From positions 1 through 7,891 of the forward strand of contig JAMPXL010000037.1 in the NCBI GenBank assembly GCA_023701165.1: a stretch of 7,891 nucleotides of DNA, read 5' to 3'. Position numbers and translations under genes: made by a program. A model generated the notes under the pieces. It was not told the DNA's origin. It saw only the letters and a list, made by a program, of their open reading frames with translations, and did not search any database. This document shows, in pieces, positions 5,853-7,891 of this stretch (position 1 is the first letter of the stretch; each line of letters starts with the position of its first letter). This DNA is from Geothrix sp. Its GTDB lineage: Bacteria > Acidobacteriota > Holophagae > Holophagales > Holophagaceae.

Positions 5853-6517
5853 CGCCCGCGGCGTGGTACGAAGGGCGCACCTCCCTGGACCTGATGCGCG
5901 GCCCGGACTGGGCCTGGATCGGGCTGCGCTCCGTGGACGGGCTCAACCGCCTCCACAGCGACCTGCTGGTGGCCCTCGACGGCCTCTTTGTCGAGCTGCG
6001 CTGGGCGGGCATCCGGCGGGTGGCTCTGAGCGGGGCAGGCTGGATGGCCGCTCGGGGCCATCACTTCTCGGCGGGAGCGGATCTGCATGAGGTGGGGGCC
6101 CTGGATCCGGTGTCCGCGGAGCCCTTCGCCCGGCGGGGCCAGCGGGTGATGGGGCACCTGCTCTGGCCTGGATGGCGCACGCTCACGCTGATCTCGGGCG
6201 TGGCCATGGGGGGCGGCTGCGACCTGGCCCTGCACGGCCAGGAGCGCTGGGCCGTGGGGGCAGATCCCACCACCGGGAAGGGCGGCCTGCGGCTGGCGCA
6301 CCCCGCGGCGAAGCACGGCATCCTCACGGGCTTCGGCGGCACCATGCGGCTGCCGGAGCTGCTGGGACGGGAAGGCGCGGACCGGCTCTTCCGGCGGTTC
6401 GAAACCTGGGGTGCCGCCGAGGCGCTGGCCGCCGGCGCCATCCACCGCGTGCTGGACCGGGAAGCGGTGGGGGGCGGGGTGCTGGACTGGCTGGAGCCTA
6501 ACGCCCGGCCGCGATGA
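5849..6517 (+). CDS. Short crotonase-family protein lacking a catalytic Glu
   Basis: The fold belongs to the enoyl-CoA hydratase/isomerase (crotonase) superfamily, which handles acyl-CoA thioesters. Two oxyanion-hole segments are clear: HFSAGADL at 72-79 and GVAMGGGCDLALHG at 117-130; HGILTGFGGTMRL (156-168) matches the family's GIIPGAGGTQRL. The two glutamates of classical hydratases are not kept: Asp125 replaces the Glu after GGGC, and Ala153 replaces the Glu of the usual PE. Its 222 residues are fewer than the usual 255-260, with a brief C-terminus after the GAIH segment (196-199). It could be an isomerase, hydrolase or decarboxylase variant, or a binding protein. The start overlaps the miaA stop (ATGA), so it likely shares that transcript. 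Its 3' end overlaps the convergent Yip1-like gene by 20 nt. Confidence 0.8.
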   Translation: MTPAAWYEGRTSLDLMRGPDWAWIGLRSVDGLNRLHSDLLVALDGLFVELRWAGIRRVALSGAGWMAARGHHFSAGADLHEVGALDPVSAEPFARRGQRVMGHLLWPGWRTLTLISGVAMGGGCDLALHGQERWAVGADPTTGKGGLRLAHPAAKHGILTGFGGTMRLPELLGREGADRLFRRFETWGAAEALAAGAIHRVLDREAVGGGVLDWLEPNARPR

Positions 6518-7100
6518 GGGCGGGGACGGCCAGGATGGCGAGCAGGCCGCAGCAGCAGAGCAGGATGAGGGGCGTCAGCACGGCGCAGATGCCGCGCCAA
6601 GTGTCGGTCTTGTGCATGCGGGCGAGGCCCATGCCGATGACCACCATGCCGGCGATCTGCACCAGGAAACCCAGGTAGGGGATGAGGGCGCCCACCTGGA
6701 TGAAGGCCGAGGCGTAGCCGTAGGCGCGGATGCTCTGGCCCGTGCCCACGCCGGGCTTGAGGCCGCCCCACATCCAGAGGAAGAAGTGGTTCAGCGCGCC
6801 GCCGATGATCATGCCCAGGAAGGCGAAGAGGGGCATGAGCAGCAGGATGGCGCCGAAGATGACGGGCATGATGGCCGCGACGGCCTTGCCGTCGCCTTTG
6901 CCGGTCTGCTCCAGGGCGGCGAGCATGATGCCCATGCCCACGAAGAAGAAGAGCAGGGCCATGATGAGGAAGACCGGGACCGACATCAGCATCAGGAAGC
7001 GCCAGGGGGCGCCGAGGCCCTCGGTGGCGGGCACGCGGGGCGGCTCATCCAGCTGGATGGCTGGGGGCAGGGCGTCATGGGGGCCAGGGGTCTCGCTCAT
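6498..7100 (-). CDS. Yip1-like multi-pass membrane protein
   Basis: This 200-residue integral membrane protein resembles the bacterial Yip1 (PF04893) domain group, whose biochemical role is not established. A polar, Pro-rich cytoplasmic tail of about 33 residues leads into hydrophobic segments at about 35-63, 74-96, 97-112, 130-160 (probably two helices) and 170-197. The loop GALNHFFLWMWGG (100-113), the RAYGYASA stretch (125-132) and the repeated gly-rich helices are the basis for the Yip1 call. A cluster of three cysteines (LCCCG, 181-185) lies in the last helix. GGAG is 6 nt before the ATG, which sets the start. It lies 29 bp downstream of the sigma-54 activator gene on the same strand, so the two may form an operon. 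The family assignment is from pattern only; a generic DUF membrane protein is the alternative. Confidence 0.7.
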   Translation of the reverse strand: MSETPGPHDALPPAIQLDEPPRVPATEGLGAPWRFLMLMSVPVFLIMALLFFFVGMGIMLAALEQTGKGDGKAVAAIMPVIFGAILLLMPLFAFLGMIIGGALNHFFLWMWGGLKPGVGTGQSIRAYGYASAFIQVGALIPYLGFLVQIAGMVVIGMGLARMHKTDTWRGICAVLTPLILLCCCGLLAILAVPALIAAGR

Positions 7101-7106
7101 CCGTCA

Positions 7107-7110
7107 CTCC
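7107..7110 (-). promoter_or_regulatory. Ribosome binding site of the Yip1-like gene
   Basis: GGAG on the minus strand ends 6 nt before the ATG, inside the 29-bp gap after the regulator gene. It supports this start and independent ribosome entry within a shared transcript. Confidence 0.55.
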
Positions 7111-7129
7111 GGGAATGGGCTCAAACCTA

Positions 7130-7891
7130 TCACGCTTCGCGGAAGTCCCTGGGCCTCAACCCCAGCTTTTCCAGGCGGGAAAGCAGGGTGGAGGGAGCCA
7201 GGTCCGCCAGGGCCGCAGCGCCGTCCGCGCCCGAGATCTTGCCGCGGGTGTGGCGCAGCAGGCGCTCCAGGTAGGCGCGCTCCTGGGCCTCCCAGGTGGG
7301 GGGCTTCCCGGTCTTCTCGCCGCGGACGGGCAGGGCGCCCGGGGGCAGCCGCAGCTCACGGCCCGCCGAGAGGATGGCGGCCCGCTCCAGGACATTGTGC
7401 AGCTCGCGGACATTGCCGGGCCAGGCATAGGCCTCCAGCTGGTCGCGCACGGATTCGGGCAGGTGGATGGGGGGCCGGCGGTTCTCCCGGGCGAAGCGGT
7501 CGAGGAACCCTTCGGCCAGGGCGGCGATGTCGCCGGGCCGCTCGCGCAGGGGCGGGAGCTGGATGGGGAAGACGCTGAGCCGGTAGAAGAGGTCCTCGCG
7601 GAACCGGCCCTCGGCCACGGCCTTGCGGAGGTCCGCATGGGTGGCGGCCACCAGGCGCACATCCACCTTGCGGGACTTCTCCGAACCCAGGGGGTCGATC
7701 TCCTTCTCCTGGATGGCGCGGAGGAGCTTGGGCTGCAGGTCCAGGGGCAGGTCGCCGATCTCGTCCAGGAACAGGGTGCCCCCGTCCGCCAGCTCGAACC
7801 GCCCCTTGCGGGCCGAGGCCGCGCCGCTGAAGGCGCCCTTCACGTGGCCGAAGAGCTCGGATTCGATGAGCGTGGCGGGCAGGGCGCTGCA
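7130..7891 (-). CDS. Sigma-54 enhancer-binding regulator, C-terminal part
   Basis: This is the end of an NtrC/FhlA-type AAA+ ATPase that remodels RNA polymerase holding sigma-54. The frame is open to the right window edge and the N-terminus, including the Walker A loop and any sensor domain, is missing. The 253 residues here begin in the LIESELFGH segment. They show the sigma-54 contact loop as GAFSGA (fragment residues 19-24, usually GAFTGA), Walker [10 protein letters not shown], sensor I VAATHADL, the arginine-finger region FREDLFYRL and sensor [11 protein letters not shown] Fis-like helix-turn-helix follows ([25 protein letters not shown]), closest in style to FhlA-type activators. A GTG at 7843 falls in mid-domain and is not the start. 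The Yip1-like gene follows after 29 bp. What it senses cannot be told from this part. Confidence 0.93.
   Translation of the reverse strand, partial: CSALPATLIESELFGHVKGAFSGAASARKGRFELADGGTLFLDEIGDLPLDLQPKLLRAIQEKEIDPLGSEKSRKVDVRLVAATHADLRKAVAEGRFREDLFYRLSVFPIQLPPLRERPGDIAALAEGFLDRFARENRRPPIHLPESVRDQLEAYAWPGNVRELHNVLERAAILSAGRELRLPPGALPVRGEKTGKPPTWEAQERAYLERLLRHTRGKISGADGAAALADLAPSTLLSRLEKLGLRPRDFREA

Noticed and set aside
7130..7843. A complete small regulator starting at the GTG at 7843
   Set aside because: That GTG codes for the Val before KGAFSGA inside the AAA+ domain, and family residues continue upstream to the window edge. The gene is truncated by the window, not short.

Overview
This is a GC-rich, gene-dense chromosomal window with eight protein genes. 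Two are cut by the window edges. The gene set and sequence style (class I DhnA-type aldolase, oligopeptidase B, strong G/C preference at third codon positions) suggest an Acidobacteriota-like bacterium, possibly of the Holophaga/Geothrix type. That placement is an impression, not something the window proves. I see no tRNA, rRNA, CRISPR array, phage gene or transposase.

Layout. 2-634 (+): the C-terminal third of an oligopeptidase B (S9 serine peptidase) with its whole catalytic triad. 635-740: tandem hairpins that end this gene, then a possible promoter. 741-2309 (+): peptide chain release factor 3 (prfC). 2310-2428: a convergent junction where two copies of one hairpin element face each other across a shared terminator. 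2429-3349 (-): class I fructose-bisphosphate aldolase. 3411-4268 (-): 3-hydroxybutyryl-CoA dehydrogenase, which lies upstream of the aldolase on the same strand. 4269-4485: no gene, but a 159-nt almost perfectly palindromic element. 4486-4881 (-): a small secreted protein of unknown function. 4971-5852 (+): tRNA dimethylallyltransferase (miaA), whose stop overlaps the start of a short crotonase-family protein (5849-6517, +). That gene runs tail to tail into a Yip1-like membrane protein (6498-7100, -), which follows the end of a sigma-54 enhancer-binding regulator (7130-7891, -, truncated at the window edge).

How the parts fit. The identifiable genes are housekeeping: translation termination (prfC), tRNA modification (miaA), peptide turnover (ptrB), glycolysis/gluconeogenesis (aldolase) and short-chain acyl-CoA metabolism (hbd, perhaps the crotonase). 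No defence or biosynthetic system is visible. The more unusual material is mostly between the genes: a long palindrome with mirror-image ends, and a recurring 'hairpin, then ATGGAAAA' element placed directly after the stop codons of three different genes. Among the proteins, the crotonase lacks one of the two usual catalytic glutamates and has Asp in place of the other, and the MiaA departs from the family at several conserved motifs.
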